Source: Amycolatopsis rubida (GTDB lineage: Bacteria; Actinomycetota; Actinomycetes; Mycobacteriales; Pseudonocardiaceae). From it: DNA of 64,000 bases. The first letter of the stretch is position 1, and every line of letters starts with the position of its first letter. Where the stretch lies: the NCBI RefSeq assembly GCF_900115345.1, contig NZ_FOWC01000006.1, positions 186,001 to 250,000 on the forward strand. Direction: 5' to 3'. Positions 35,249 to 44,001 of this stretch are shown piece after piece. A program made the position numbers and the translations under genes. Below the pieces are notes generated by a model. That model saw only the letters and a program-made list of their open reading frames with translations, searched no databases and was not told where the DNA came from.

Positions 35249-36265
35249 TCAGAACCGGTCGACGTCCCGGATCGCCTGCGCGAACTCGGCGGGCGCCTCC
35301 TGCGGCACGTTGTGGCCGATGCCGTTGAGCACCCGGTGGTCGTACCTGCCGGAGAACTTCGCCCGGTACGCCGCGCCGTTCGCCGCCGCGCCGTCGAAAT
35401 CGCTGGCCAGCGTGATCGTCGGCGGGGTCAGCACCGGGCCGGCGAAGAGCTTCTCCTCCAGCTTGCCGTACTGCGGTTCGCCGTCGGCCAGCCCGAGCCG
35501 CCAGCGGTAGTTGTGCACGACGATCGCCACGTGGTCGGGGTTCGCGAAGGACTGGGCCGTGCGCTGATAGGCGGCGTCGTCGAAGTGCCAGGCGGGCGAG
35601 ACGGTTTTCCAGATCAGCCGGTTGAACTCGTCGCGGTTGCGCGTGTACCCGAGCACGCCGCGCTCGGTGGCGAAGTAGTACTGGTACCACCAGCCGAGTT
35701 CGGCCGCGGGCGGCAGCGGCTGCTGCTGTGCTTTGACATTCGTGATGAGGTACCCGCTCACGAGCACCTGTGCCTTCACCCGCTCCGGCCACAGCGCGGC
35801 GAGCACGGCGACGGTGCGCGAACCCCAGTCGAACCCGCCGAACACCGCTCTCGGGATCTTCAGCGCATCCATCAACGCGATGATGTCCGAGGCCACGGCC
35901 GACTGCTGTCCATTGCGGACGGTGCCGCCGGAGAGAAACGCCGTAGTCCCGTAGCCGCGCAGGTAAGGCACGATCACGCGATAGCCGTCCTTGGCGAGGG
36001 CGGGCGCCACGTCCACGTAGCTGTGGATGTCGTAGGGCCAGCCGTGGAGCAGGATGACCACCGGCCCGTCCGCCGGACCGGCTTCGGCGTACCCGATGTT
36101 CAGCACGCCGGCCCGCACCTGCTTGAGCGGGCCGAACGATGTGTGCCCGCCAGCGGGAACCGCCGGCGCCGCCGCGGTCCGCGCTGAACACGCGGCAAGC
36201 GAGGCCGTCGCCACCCCCGCGGCGACTGCCTGCGAAAACATTCTCCTGCTGATCATCGGGAACAC
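35249..36265 (-). CDS. Exported alpha/beta hydrolase (epoxide hydrolase/dehalogenase-like), Tat lipoprotein
   Basis: 338 residues. The N-terminus ISRRMFSQAVAAGVATASLA then ACS combines a twin-arginine motif with a lipobox (LAAC), so the folded enzyme is probably exported by Tat and lipid-anchored. The core has oxyanion HGWPYDIH, nucleophile Asp in GGFDWGSRTV, and the catalytic His in GIGHNVPQEAP, as in epoxide hydrolases and haloalkane dehalogenases. Start at ATG 36265; ATG 36256 gives a neater signal. Divergent from the P450 operon, with the palindromic operator in between, so both directions could be controlled by the same regulator. Confidence 0.88.
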   Translation of the reverse strand: MFPMISRRMFSQAVAAGVATASLAACSARTAAAPAVPAGGHTSFGPLKQVRAGVLNIGYAEAGPADGPVVILLHGWPYDIHSYVDVAPALAKDGYRVIVPYLRGYGTTAFLSGGTVRNGQQSAVASDIIALMDALKIPRAVFGGFDWGSRTVAVLAALWPERVKAQVLVSGYLITNVKAQQQPLPPAAELGWWYQYYFATERGVLGYTRNRDEFNRLIWKTVSPAWHFDDAAYQRTAQSFANPDHVAIVVHNYRWRLGLADGEPQYGKLEEKLFAGPVLTPPTITLASDFDGAAANGAAYRAKFSGRYDHRVLNGIGHNVPQEAPAEFAQAIRDVDRF

Positions 36266-36381
36266 TCCTGAACCGGGTCGAATCTGTGCTTCGACCGTAC
36301 GGAGCGGCCCCCGGCGCGTGCGCCCGTCGGATGACGGAACCGGTGTAGGTCATCGGTGCGCGGGCCGCCGAAGACCTCGCA

Positions 36382-36405
36382 ATTAAGTCAGGCGATTGAC
36401 TTAAT
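36382..36405. promoter_or_regulatory. Palindromic operator, probably for the TetR encoded in this operon
   Basis: ATTAAGTCA (36382-36390), 6-bp spacer GGCGAT, TGACTTAAT (36397-36405): a perfect 9+9 bp inverted repeat, conspicuously AT-rich for this genome. Its right arm overlaps the -35 box of the P450 operon, the classical position for repression. Confidence 0.75.
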
Positions 36406-36424
36406 CTCGCGGGTTGGCCATGAT
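36396..36424 (+). promoter_or_regulatory. Sigma-70-type promoter of the P450-TetR-ferredoxin operon
   Basis: TTGACT (36396-36401), 17-bp spacer, CATGAT (36419-36424). Transcription would begin near 36431, so the coding start must be downstream, which favours ATG 36459. Confidence 0.6.
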
Positions 36425-36458
36425 CGCCGGGGTTGCCGGTTGCGAGCAGGAGGTTGGG

Positions 36459-37679
36459 ATGCCCGAGAGCGACGTGGAGCAGGTGCCGCGGTTTCCGTTC
36501 GAGCAGCCGGGGGCGTTGGCGCCGCCTGCGGAGTGGGCCGAGCTGCGGGCGGGGTGTCCGGTCGCGCGGGTCGCGTTGGCGAGCGGGGACGAGGCGGCGT
36601 TGATCACCCGCTACGCCGATGTGAAAACCGTGCTCTCGGATCGCCGGTTCACGCGTCCGACTCCGGCGGACGACGCGGCGCGGGTCGCGGACACGGAGAG
36701 CGGCGGGGTGTTCAACAGCGAGATGGCGACGGTGATCCCGCAGCACGGCGCGGCGCATCTGAACTGGCGGCGGATGATCGGGAAGTGGTTCACGGCCAAG
36801 CGGATGAACGCGTTGCGGCCGGGGATCGCGGCGATGGCCGAGCAGCTGGTCGGGGAGATGGTGGCGAAGGGCGGTCCGGCGGATCTGAAGGCGGGGCTGG
36901 CGTTTCCGCTGCCGGTGTGGGTGATCTGCGACATGCTCGGCGTTCCGGACGCTGATCGGGACCGGTTCGCGCACTGGTCGGACGTCATGCTCAGCATGAC
37001 CCGCTACACGCAGGAGGAGTTCGACGCCGCGCAGGCGGATTTCGGCCGGTACATGGGCGCCCACATCGCGGCGAAACGCGCGGAGCCGGGGGAGGACCTG
37101 CTCAGCGCGCTGATCACGGACACCGACGCGGACGGCGAGCACTGGTCGGACGCGCTGCTGACCGCGACCGGGATCGGGCTGCTGATCGCCGGGCACGAGA
37201 CGACGGCGAACATGATCGCGAAGATGGTCGCGATGCTGCTGGCCGACCGCACGCGGTGGGAGGAGCTGCTCGCCGACCCGTCGCTGGTGCGGACCGCGGT
37301 GGAGGAGACGCTGCGGCTGGACGCGAACGCGGGGGTGGGGATGTCGCGGTATCTCACCGAGGATTTCGAGGTCGCCGGAACCGTGCTTCCCCGTGGCACC
37401 ACGGCGATGTGCAGCATGGCCGCGGCCAACCGGGACGAGTCCGCGTTCGAGGCCGCCGCCGAGATGGACTTGCGGCGCAGCCCGAATCCGCATCTGGCGT
37501 TCGGGGCGGGCGCGCACGCGTGTCTGGGGCAGCCGTTGGCCCGCACGGAGCTTCAGGTGGCGCTGGAGGTGCTGGTGCGCATGCTGCCGTCGCTGGAACT
37601 CGCCGTCCCGGCAGCGGAACTGCGGTGCATCGAGGGCCTCGCGGTGGGCGGGTTGCGGGAACTGCCTGTGCGATGGTGA
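36459..37679 (+). CDS. Cytochrome P450
   Basis: 406 residues from ATG 36459 (AGGAGG upstream; an earlier ATG at 36414 lies before the promoter's start point). I-helix LLIAGHETTAN, ExxR in VEETLRLD, heme loop FGAGAHACLGQPLARTEL. Typical of actinobacterial class I P450s that take electrons from a small ferredoxin, and one is encoded two genes downstream. Substrate unknown. First gene of a three-gene operon (P450, TetR, ferredoxin) with overlapping ends. Confidence 0.94.
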   Translation: MPESDVEQVPRFPFEQPGALAPPAEWAELRAGCPVARVALASGDEAALITRYADVKTVLSDRRFTRPTPADDAARVADTESGGVFNSEMATVIPQHGAAHLNWRRMIGKWFTAKRMNALRPGIAAMAEQLVGEMVAKGGPADLKAGLAFPLPVWVICDMLGVPDADRDRFAHWSDVMLSMTRYTQEEFDAAQADFGRYMGAHIAAKRAEPGEDLLSALITDTDADGEHWSDALLTATGIGLLIAGHETTANMIAKMVAMLLADRTRWEELLADPSLVRTAVEETLRLDANAGVGMSRYLTEDFEVAGTVLPRGTTAMCSMAAANRDESAFEAAAEMDLRRSPNPHLAFGAGAHACLGQPLARTELQVALEVLVRMLPSLELAVPAAELRCIEGLAVGGLRELPVRW

Positions 37680-38371
37680 CGGCCATGCCGAACAAAGCCA
37701 CTGGCGACGACCTCGACAAACCGCTGCGGGCGCACGCGACCCGAGAGCGGATCCTGTCCGCCGCCGAGCGCCTGTTCGCCGAGCACGGGATTCTCGCGGT
37801 GTCCAACCGCCAGGTCGGCGAAGCCGCCGGACAGGGCAACAACACCGCGGTCGGCTACCACTTCGGGACCAAGGCCGATCTGGTCCGCGCGATCGCGCGC
37901 AAGCACTCCGCCGCGATCGAGGAGCGGCGGCAGCGGAGGCTGGCCGAGATCGGCGAAAGCGCGCAGCTGCGGGACTGGCTCGACTGCCTGGTGCGTCCGC
38001 TGGCCGAGCATCTGGCCGCGCTGGGCAGTCCGACCTGGTACGCGCGGTTCGCCGAGCAGGCCATGGCCGATCCGACGCTGCGGCCGATCGTCGTGGCGGA
38101 GTCGCTGTCCTCGCCGTCGCTGGCGCGGATCGTCGAGGGTTTGCGGCAGCGGCTGCCCGACCTTCCGCCCGAAGCGGCCGCCGAGCGCAGCGACATGACC
38201 CGCACCCTGCTGGTCCACCTGACCGCCGAACGCGAACGCGCCCTCGCCGGGAAAGCCCCCACCCCGCGCCCGGGATGGGACGAGGCCGCCACCGGACTGA
38301 TCGACGCGCTGATCGGGCTGTGGCAGGCGCCGGTCACCGCGTCGCCGAACGAAAGGAAAAAACGCCGATGA
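37673..38371 (+). CDS. TetR family transcriptional regulator
   Basis: 232 residues (228 if ATG 37685 is used). HTH: TRERILSAAERLFAEHGILA, NRQVGEAAGQGNNTAVGYHF then GTKADLVRAIARKH. It begins inside the end of the P450 gene (7-bp overlap) and ends in ATGA with the ferredoxin, so it is made with the enzymes it probably controls: autoregulation through the palindrome at 36382-36405 is the simple model. The N-N-T-A-V-G-Y-H-F recognition helix is the version found in regulators that bind wide palindromes. Confidence 0.9.
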   Translation: MVTAMPNKATGDDLDKPLRAHATRERILSAAERLFAEHGILAVSNRQVGEAAGQGNNTAVGYHFGTKADLVRAIARKHSAAIEERRQRRLAEIGESAQLRDWLDCLVRPLAEHLAALGSPTWYARFAEQAMADPTLRPIVVAESLSSPSLARIVEGLRQRLPDLPPEAAAERSDMTRTLLVHLTAERERALAGKAPTPRPGWDEAATGLIDALIGLWQAPVTASPNERKKRR

Positions 38372-38568
38372 AGGTCACTGTCGACGAGGAACGGTGCTGC
38401 GGCGCGGGCACCTGTGTGCTGCTCGCGCCGGAGGTGTTCGACCAGCGCGAAGAGGACGGCATCGTGCTCCTGCTCGACCAGCGCCCCGGCGAAGAACTGC
38501 ACGCGACCGTCCGCGAAGCCGCCAGCGTGTGCCCCGGGGTCGCGATCTCCGTGGACGAGAACTCGTAA
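38368..38568 (+). CDS. [3Fe-4S] ferredoxin, P450 redox partner
   Basis: 66 residues. Cluster ligands C10, C16 and C55 (CCGAGTC ... SVCPGVA); the fourth site of a 4Fe-4S cluster is Ala/Gly, so a 3Fe-4S cluster is expected. An additional Cys at position 11 is unusual. It carries electrons from a ferredoxin reductase to the P450 upstream. GAAAGGA upstream; start overlaps the TetR stop. It ends 59 bp before the iron box of the siderophore operon. Confidence 0.93.
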   Translation: MKVTVDEERCCGAGTCVLLAPEVFDQREEDGIVLLLDQRPGEELHATVREAASVCPGVAISVDENS

Positions 38569-38626
38569 GCGGCGCCGCGGTTCCTCCGGCCGTCTTCGCC
38601 GCACCCGGACGCCTTTCCCTCGCGGA

Positions 38627-38645
38627 TATGGTTAGGCTAACCTTC
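38627..38645 (+). promoter_or_regulatory. Iron box (IdeR/DmdR-type) before the siderophore transport operon
   Basis: GGTTAG-G-CTAACC is a perfect inverted repeat, and the 19-mer matches the actinobacterial iron-repressor consensus at 15 positions. It lies 35 bp before the SIP start. Fe-bound repressor would shut off the transport genes when iron is plentiful. Confidence 0.8.
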
Positions 38646-38679
38646 GCCTTGCCGTCCGTCGAGCGAAAGCTGGTTCCGC

Positions 38680-39534
38680 ATGACCGTCGATCTCCTCGGC
38701 ACCGAGCCGACCGTGCACTTCGAGGCCGAGGTGCTCGCCGTGGCTCCGCTTGGCGAGAGCCTGGTCCGGGTGACCTTCGGCGGTCCGGGGATGCGGGACG
38801 TGACGACGTGCGGGCCTGATCAGCGGATCAAGATCTTCCTGCCCCGGGAGCCGGGGGCCGGCGCGCGGGTGCCGACCGGCGAGGACTGGTACCGCCGCTA
38901 CCGCGAGATTCCCGAGGCGGAGCGGCCGTACATGCGCACTTACACGATCCGTGCCGCGCGGCCGGGCGAGATCGACGTCGATTTCGTGCGGCACGGCGAC
39001 AGCGGTCCGGCGACGCGCTGGGCCGCCGCGGTGAAGCCGGGCGACCGAGTCGTCGTCTACGGCCCGAACGCGAGGTTCGAGGACGACGGCGACCCTGCCC
39101 GCCGGGGTGCGGATTACGGTGCTCCGGCCGACGCGAGCTGGCAGCTGATCGCCGGCGACGAGACCGCGCTGCCCGCGATCGGCGGCATCGTGGAAAGTCT
39201 GGCTCCGGGCCAGCGGGCTTACGTCTTCGCCGAGGTGCCGGTCGCGGCGGACTGCCAGGAGTGGCAGACCGCGGGCGAGGTCACCGTGACCTGGCTGCCG
39301 CGCGACGGCGCTCCGGCCGGGACGAGTGCGGCGCTGCTCGCCGCGGTGCGCGAAGCCGACCTGCCTGCCGAGCCCGGTTATGCGTGGCTGGCGGGGGAAG
39401 CGCGGCAGGTGCGGGATTTGCGCCGGCACTTGGTCGGCGAACGCGGGATGGATCGCAAGCGCATCGATTTCTGCGGGTACTGGCGCTACGGGAAGTCCGA
39501 GGACGCCCCGTTCGAGCCGGAACCGCGGGACTGA
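38680..39534 (+). CDS. Siderophore-interacting protein (FAD-containing ferric-siderophore reductase)
   Basis: 284 residues. FAD-binding YMRTYTIRAARPGEIDVDFV and VRHGDSGPATRWA, the GDETALPAIGGI segment, and the C-terminal FCGYWRYGKSED are diagnostic of the SIP/ViuB family, which uses FAD and NADH or ferredoxin to reduce Fe(III) in siderophores and free the iron in the cytoplasm. An iron box precedes it. It stands 11 bp before a half-ABC transporter followed by a second one: the same three parts that mycobacteria have as the fused IrtA plus IrtB. Confidence 0.93.
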   Translation: MTVDLLGTEPTVHFEAEVLAVAPLGESLVRVTFGGPGMRDVTTCGPDQRIKIFLPREPGAGARVPTGEDWYRRYREIPEAERPYMRTYTIRAARPGEIDVDFVRHGDSGPATRWAAAVKPGDRVVVYGPNARFEDDGDPARRGADYGAPADASWQLIAGDETALPAIGGIVESLAPGQRAYVFAEVPVAADCQEWQTAGEVTVTWLPRDGAPAGTSAALLAAVREADLPAEPGYAWLAGEARQVRDLRRHLVGERGMDRKRIDFCGYWRYGKSEDAPFEPEPRD

Positions 39535-39545
39535 GGCCCGCTGAG

Positions 39546-41237
39546 GTGAGGAACGCGGGGGAAACGACGACGCCGCGCGCCGCCGTCCGGCTGCTGGGGC
39601 AGTGCCTGCGCGCCCAGTGGAAACACGTGCTGCCCGCGATCGCCGGGGGTGCGGTCTTCCAGCTTTCTTCGGTGATTTTCCCGCTCTGCGTGGAAAAAGC
39701 CATCGACCAGGGCATCAACGCCGGGGACCAGGCGGCGACGCTGCGGTGGGCGCTGGCCATCGTCGGGGCGGCGGCGCTGCTGGTGGCCGGGCTCGCGCTG
39801 ATGCAGTGGCAGATCACCGTCGCGGCGGTCTCCGCGTCGAACGGGCTGCGGGCCGGGCTGCTGGACCACGGGCTGCGGATGGACCGGCGCGGCCTGGCGC
39901 GCTTCGGCCGCGGCGACCTCGCCACCCGCGGCACTCGCGACGTCGATTTCGTGCACCACTGGCTGGCCGGATTCGCCTCGATGGTCACCGGGCTGGGCGG
40001 ATTCGCCGTCATCCTGGTGCTGATCGGCAGGCTGGACGGCCTGCTCGCGCTGGTCGGCCTGGCCACGGTGCCCGCGCTGGTCGCGCTGAACATCGTGCTG
40101 CCCCAACGGTTCTCGGCGGCCAACAACCGGCTGGCGGCCGCGCACGGGGCGCGCGCCGACTCGGTGGAGGAACTGCTTTCCGCGAGTGTCGCGGTGCGCG
40201 GGATCGGCGGCTTCGGGCCGCTGCTGGACCGGCACGCCGAGCACAGCCGGACGGTCGCCGAGGAGACGGTCGCGACCGCGAAGGCGGCGGCGAACTGGGC
40301 CGCCACCGGGCCGTTCGTGCCGGGCCTCGCCACCGCGGCCGGGCTGCTGGCCGGCGGCTGGGCGGCGATCGACGGGGCGCTGACCGTCGGCGGCCTGGTC
40401 GCGTTCACGACGTGGATGGCGATGCTGGGCATGTGGGTCGGGGTGCTCACCGACCGGTTCACCCAGCTCGGCGAGGCGCTGACGGCGGGGCGGCGGATCG
40501 CCGAGGTCCTGGCCGCGCCTGCGGCGGCGGACGCGGGGCAGCCGCTGCCGGGACCGGCGGCTCTGGTCGCGTCGGGAGCGGTGGCCCGCCCGGGGCCGGA
40601 CCGGACGATCGGGCCGTTCGACCTCACTGTCGCGCCGGGGGAGTTCGTCGCGGTCACCGGGCCGATGGGCGCGGGCAAATCGACATTGCTGCGGATGCTG
40701 GCGGGCTGGAGCGACCCGGACACGGGAACCGTGCGCTACGGCGATGTCGACCTGCGCACGGCCGCGCGCGGGGAGATCCGGCGGCGGCTGGTCTTCGTGC
40801 CGCAGCGGCCCGCCCTGCTTTCCGGGACGATCCGCGAAAACCTGATGCTGGGGCGACCGCGGCTGACTGAGGAGGAGCTTCGCTCGGCCTGCGCGGCGGC
40901 GGCGATTCACGACTATCTCGCAAGCCTTCCGAAAGGCTACGACACGGAAACCGGCGAAGGCGGAGCCACGTTGTCGGGCGGCCAGTTGCAACGGCTGGCG
41001 CTGGCGCAGGCGTTCCTGCACGGCGCCGACGTGCTGCTGCTGGACGACGTGACCTCGGCGGTGGACGCGGCGACCGAGCAGCGGATTCTGGCCGGGCTGC
41101 GCGAATGGCTGGACGCGGGGGAGGGCCGGGCAGTGGTGTTCGCCGGGCACCGGAGCGCCGTCGCCGAAGCGGCCGACCGCGTGGTGGCGCTGCCCGCCGG
41201 GGCGGTTCCCGACGCGGTGGGGGCGTGCCGTGCCTGA
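39546..41237 (+). CDS. ABC transporter half (TMD-NBD fusion), first subunit
   Basis: 563 residues from GTG 39546. N-terminal type IV exporter-fold membrane domain with six helices (for example WALAIVGAAALLVAGLALMQ and MVTGLGGFAVILVLIGRLDG), then an NBD: Walker A VTGPMGAGKSTLLRM, Q-loop VFVPQRPAL, signature TLSGGQLQRLALAQ, Walker B ADVLLLDDVTSA, H-loop VVFAGHRSAV. Walker B ends in Asp where most ABC proteins have catalytic Glu (LLLDD), so this NBD may be the inactive or degenerate site of a heterodimer. Import of the ferric siderophore (Irt-like) or export of the free one are both possible; position beside SIP favours import. Confidence 0.9.
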   Translation: MRNAGETTTPRAAVRLLGQCLRAQWKHVLPAIAGGAVFQLSSVIFPLCVEKAIDQGINAGDQAATLRWALAIVGAAALLVAGLALMQWQITVAAVSASNGLRAGLLDHGLRMDRRGLARFGRGDLATRGTRDVDFVHHWLAGFASMVTGLGGFAVILVLIGRLDGLLALVGLATVPALVALNIVLPQRFSAANNRLAAAHGARADSVEELLSASVAVRGIGGFGPLLDRHAEHSRTVAEETVATAKAAANWAATGPFVPGLATAAGLLAGGWAAIDGALTVGGLVAFTTWMAMLGMWVGVLTDRFTQLGEALTAGRRIAEVLAAPAAADAGQPLPGPAALVASGAVARPGPDRTIGPFDLTVAPGEFVAVTGPMGAGKSTLLRMLAGWSDPDTGTVRYGDVDLRTAARGEIRRRLVFVPQRPALLSGTIRENLMLGRPRLTEEELRSACAAAAIHDYLASLPKGYDTETGEGGATLSGGQLQRLALAQAFLHGADVLLLDDVTSAVDAATEQRILAGLREWLDAGEGRAVVFAGHRSAVAEAADRVVALPAGAVPDAVGACRA

Positions 41238-41281
41238 CTCGACGCACGACGCGGGCCGCCGTTCCCGCAGGGGAGCGCCCG

Positions 41282-42964
41282 ATGCCTGAAGCACCGCTGT
41301 TGAGCGAAAAACCGCGCCTGCGCGGGGTGCTGCGCCGGACCGTTCCGTTTCTCCGGCCGCACCGCGGCGTCTTGGCCATGGCGATCGGCCTCGGGACCGC
41401 CGCGACGCTGGCGCTGACCCTCGTCCCCTCGGTCGTCGGGTGGGCGGTCGACCGGGTCGCCGGCCGGGACGGCGAAGGGCTCGGGTTCGCGGCCGCGGCG
41501 TTCGCCGGGCTCGTGCTCGCCCGGCTGATTCTCTTGCGCAGCGGGGAGATCTGGCTCGCCAAAGCGGGCGAACGGGTGGTCAAGAGCCTGCGCGACCTCG
41601 TCGTTTCGCGGCTGGCCACCGCGCCGCTGCGGTTCCTGGAAGCGCAGCGTTCCGGCGATCTGCTCCGCCGCAGCACCACCGAGATCGCCGACCTCGCCTC
41701 GTTCGTGCGCGGAGACCTCCCGGACCTGCTTTCGGTGACCGGCTATCTCCTTTTCACCACGATCCTGCTGCTCGTGTACTCATGGCAGCTCACGCTCGTC
41801 GTCGTGCTGGTCTTCCTGCCGCTGTCGGTGCTGGTCATGCGGTGGTTCCAGCGCGGAGCCGGTCCCGCCTTCGCGGCCGAAGCCGCCGCGCAGGCCGCTG
41901 TCGCCGCCACCTACCGGGAAGGCCTGCAGGCCCGGGAGGCGATCGTTTCGCGCGGGGCGGAAGACCAGTGGCGCGAACGCTTCGACCGAGACGCGGCCGA
42001 GGTGCGGAAGACCGCGCTGCGCACGGAGTTCGTCGTTCTCCGCACCGGCGGGGTCACCCTGGCCCAGAGCGTCGCCGACGCGACGATCCTCGTCTTCGGC
42101 GGCGGGCTCGTGCTCGCCTGGGGCCTGCCGCTGAGCACCGTCGCGGTGTTCGTCGTCGCCATGCGGCAGCTGTTCGATTCCACCAACCAGCTGACCACCC
42201 TGATCGGGCAGCTGCAGACCTCGCGCACCGGCCTCGCCCGGCTGCTCGACCTGCTCGACCTCGCCGAGCGGCCCGCGGGCTCCGGGCGCGGAGCCGACGT
42301 GCCCGAACGCGGCGTGCTCGAAGCGTCCACAGTGGACTTCCAGTACACCGCCGGCGTTCCGGTGCTCACCGGGGTGTCGTGCACGTTCCCACCGGGCTCG
42401 CGCACCGGGCTCGTCGGCCCGACCGGGTCGGGCAAGACCACGCTCGCGAAGATCCTCACCGGGCTGTACCCGGTCGACGGCGGCTGCGTGCGCTACGCGG
42501 GCGTCCCGCTGGAGGAGATCGAGCCGGACCTCCTGCGCCGCCGGATCATGCTGGTGCCGCAACGGGTGCACCTGGTCGCGGGCACCCTGCGGGACAACAT
42601 CCGGCTCGTTCCCGATCCGCCGCCGGACGAGCGCATCGCGCGGGCGCTCGAAGAGCTGGGCCTGCGCGAATGGGCGGCGAACCTGCCCGCCGGGCTCGAC
42701 ACCCCGGCCGGCGACTCGCTTTCCGCGGGCGAACGGCAGCTGGTCGGGCTGATCCGGGCCGCGCTGGTGGATCCGGCGGTGCTCGTGCTCGACGAGGCCA
42801 CCGCGGACGTCGACCCGGCGACCGGGGACCGGATCGAGCGGGCACTGGACCGCCTGCACGCCGGCCGTTCCCTGATCGTCGTCGCGCACCGGCAGTCGAC
42901 CATCGACCGGCTGCCCGCGGCGGTGCGCCTGGAATCCGGCCGGGTACTGGCGGGCGAACGATGA
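41282..42964 (+). CDS. ABC transporter half (TMD-NBD fusion), second subunit
   Basis: 560 residues from ATG 41282 (GGGGAG upstream). Six-helix membrane domain, then NBD: Walker A VGPTGSGKTTLAKIL, Q-loop MLVPQRVHL, signature altered to SLSAGERQLVGL, Walker B VLVLDEATADVD with catalytic Glu, H-loop IVVAHRQSTI. So this half has a good Walker B Glu but a non-canonical signature (SAGE instead of SGGQ), the reverse of its partner (good signature, Asp for Glu). That is the expected pattern for an asymmetric heterodimer with one productive ATP site. Confidence 0.9.
   Translation: MPEAPLLSEKPRLRGVLRRTVPFLRPHRGVLAMAIGLGTAATLALTLVPSVVGWAVDRVAGRDGEGLGFAAAAFAGLVLARLILLRSGEIWLAKAGERVVKSLRDLVVSRLATAPLRFLEAQRSGDLLRRSTTEIADLASFVRGDLPDLLSVTGYLLFTTILLLVYSWQLTLVVVLVFLPLSVLVMRWFQRGAGPAFAAEAAAQAAVAATYREGLQAREAIVSRGAEDQWRERFDRDAAEVRKTALRTEFVVLRTGGVTLAQSVADATILVFGGGLVLAWGLPLSTVAVFVVAMRQLFDSTNQLTTLIGQLQTSRTGLARLLDLLDLAERPAGSGRGADVPERGVLEASTVDFQYTAGVPVLTGVSCTFPPGSRTGLVGPTGSGKTTLAKILTGLYPVDGGCVRYAGVPLEEIEPDLLRRRIMLVPQRVHLVAGTLRDNIRLVPDPPPDERIARALEELGLREWAANLPAGLDTPAGDSLSAGERQLVGLIRAALVDPAVLVLDEATADVDPATGDRIERALDRLHAGRSLIVVAHRQSTIDRLPAAVRLESGRVLAGER
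42325..42337. repeat. Recurrent palindrome GTCCACAGTGGAC (one of many copies)
   Basis: TCCAC(A/T)GTGGA is perfect here and at 50835-50845, 55002-55012 and 57067-57077. Near-perfect copies occur at 3471, 7708, 8724, 60725 and 63625, and TGTCCACA-type halves at 10691 and 59159. Copies sit in unrelated genes and in different codon phases. Confidence 0.6.
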
Positions 42965-44001
42965 CCGCGGTCTCGCCGGCCCCTCCGGGCGCCGACCGGC
43001 GGCGGCTCACCACGCTCCGGATCGCCGGGCTGGTCGTCATCCTGGCCCTGGTGCTCGCGGCCATGCTCGTCAGCGTCGCCGTCGGGGCCAAGCACCTGCC
43101 GCTCGGCGTGGTCTGGGACGCGGTCTTCCATTTCGACGGCTCGTACGACGCGAACCTGGTCTGGGACCAGCGGATCCCGCGCACGCTGCTGGGCGCGCTG
43201 GTCGGGGCCGCGCTCGGCGGGGCGGGGGCGCTCATGCAGGCGGTGACGCGCAATCCGCTGGCCGATCCCGTGCTGTTCGGCGTCGAGGCGGGCGCGTCGG
43301 TCGCCGTCGTGACCGCGATTTCCTTCCTCGGGGTCTCCAGCCTTTCCGGCTACGTCTGGTTCGCGCTCGCCGGCGCGGCGGCGACCAGCGTGCTCGTCTA
43401 CGTCCTCGGCGCCAGCAGCCGCGGCGGGGCGACCCCGGTGCGGCTCGCTCTGGCGGGCACGGTGGTGACGGCCGTGCTGACCGGCGTGATCACCGCGTTC
43501 ACCACGATGCACGCGAAAACGTGGCAGGTCATGCGGTTCTGGACGATCGGCTCGCTGGTCAACCGCGGCTACGACGTGCTGTGGGAGGTGCTGCCCTTCA
43601 TCGCCGCCGGCGTCGTGCTCGGGCTCGCGGTCACCGGAGCGCTCAACGCGCTGGCGCTCGGCGACGACGCGGGCCGGGCGCTGGGCGCGCACGCCGGGCG
43701 GACCCGGATCGTCAGCATGCTCGCCATCGTCCTGCTGTGCGGCGGAGCGACCGCCGCCGCGGGACCGATCGGTTTCGTCGGTCTCGCCGTGCCGCACGCG
43801 GTGCGCGCGATCGCCGGCCCGGACAACCGGTGGGTGGTGCCGTACTCGATGGCCGTCGCCCCGCTGCTGGTGGTGGGGGCCGACGTGGTCGGCCGGGTGG
43901 TCCTCCCGACCGGGGAACTGGAGGCCGGCGTGGTGACCGCGGTGATCGGCGCGCCGGTGTTCATCCACCTGGTCCGCCGGAAACGGCTGGCGAAACTGTG
44001 A
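42961..44001 (+). CDS. FecCD-type iron-siderophore permease subunit 1
   Basis: 346 residues, about ten membrane helices. Family marks: RIPRTLLGALVGAALGGAGA then LMQAVTRNPLADPVLFGVEA (the L-AdP-x-x-x-G coupling helix), and TAAAGPIGFVGLAVPHAVRA near the C-terminus. It forms one half of the translocation channel of a BtuCD-like importer. Start overlaps the ABC gene stop (ATGA) and its own stop overlaps the second permease (GTGA). No substrate-binding lipoprotein or FecE-like ATPase gene is present in the window; they may lie to the right or elsewhere. Confidence 0.93.
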   Translation: MTAVSPAPPGADRRRLTTLRIAGLVVILALVLAAMLVSVAVGAKHLPLGVVWDAVFHFDGSYDANLVWDQRIPRTLLGALVGAALGGAGALMQAVTRNPLADPVLFGVEAGASVAVVTAISFLGVSSLSGYVWFALAGAAATSVLVYVLGASSRGGATPVRLALAGTVVTAVLTGVITAFTTMHAKTWQVMRFWTIGSLVNRGYDVLWEVLPFIAAGVVLGLAVTGALNALALGDDAGRALGAHAGRTRIVSMLAIVLLCGGATAAAGPIGFVGLAVPHAVRAIAGPDNRWVVPYSMAVAPLLVVGADVVGRVVLPTGELEAGVVTAVIGAPVFIHLVRRKRLAKL

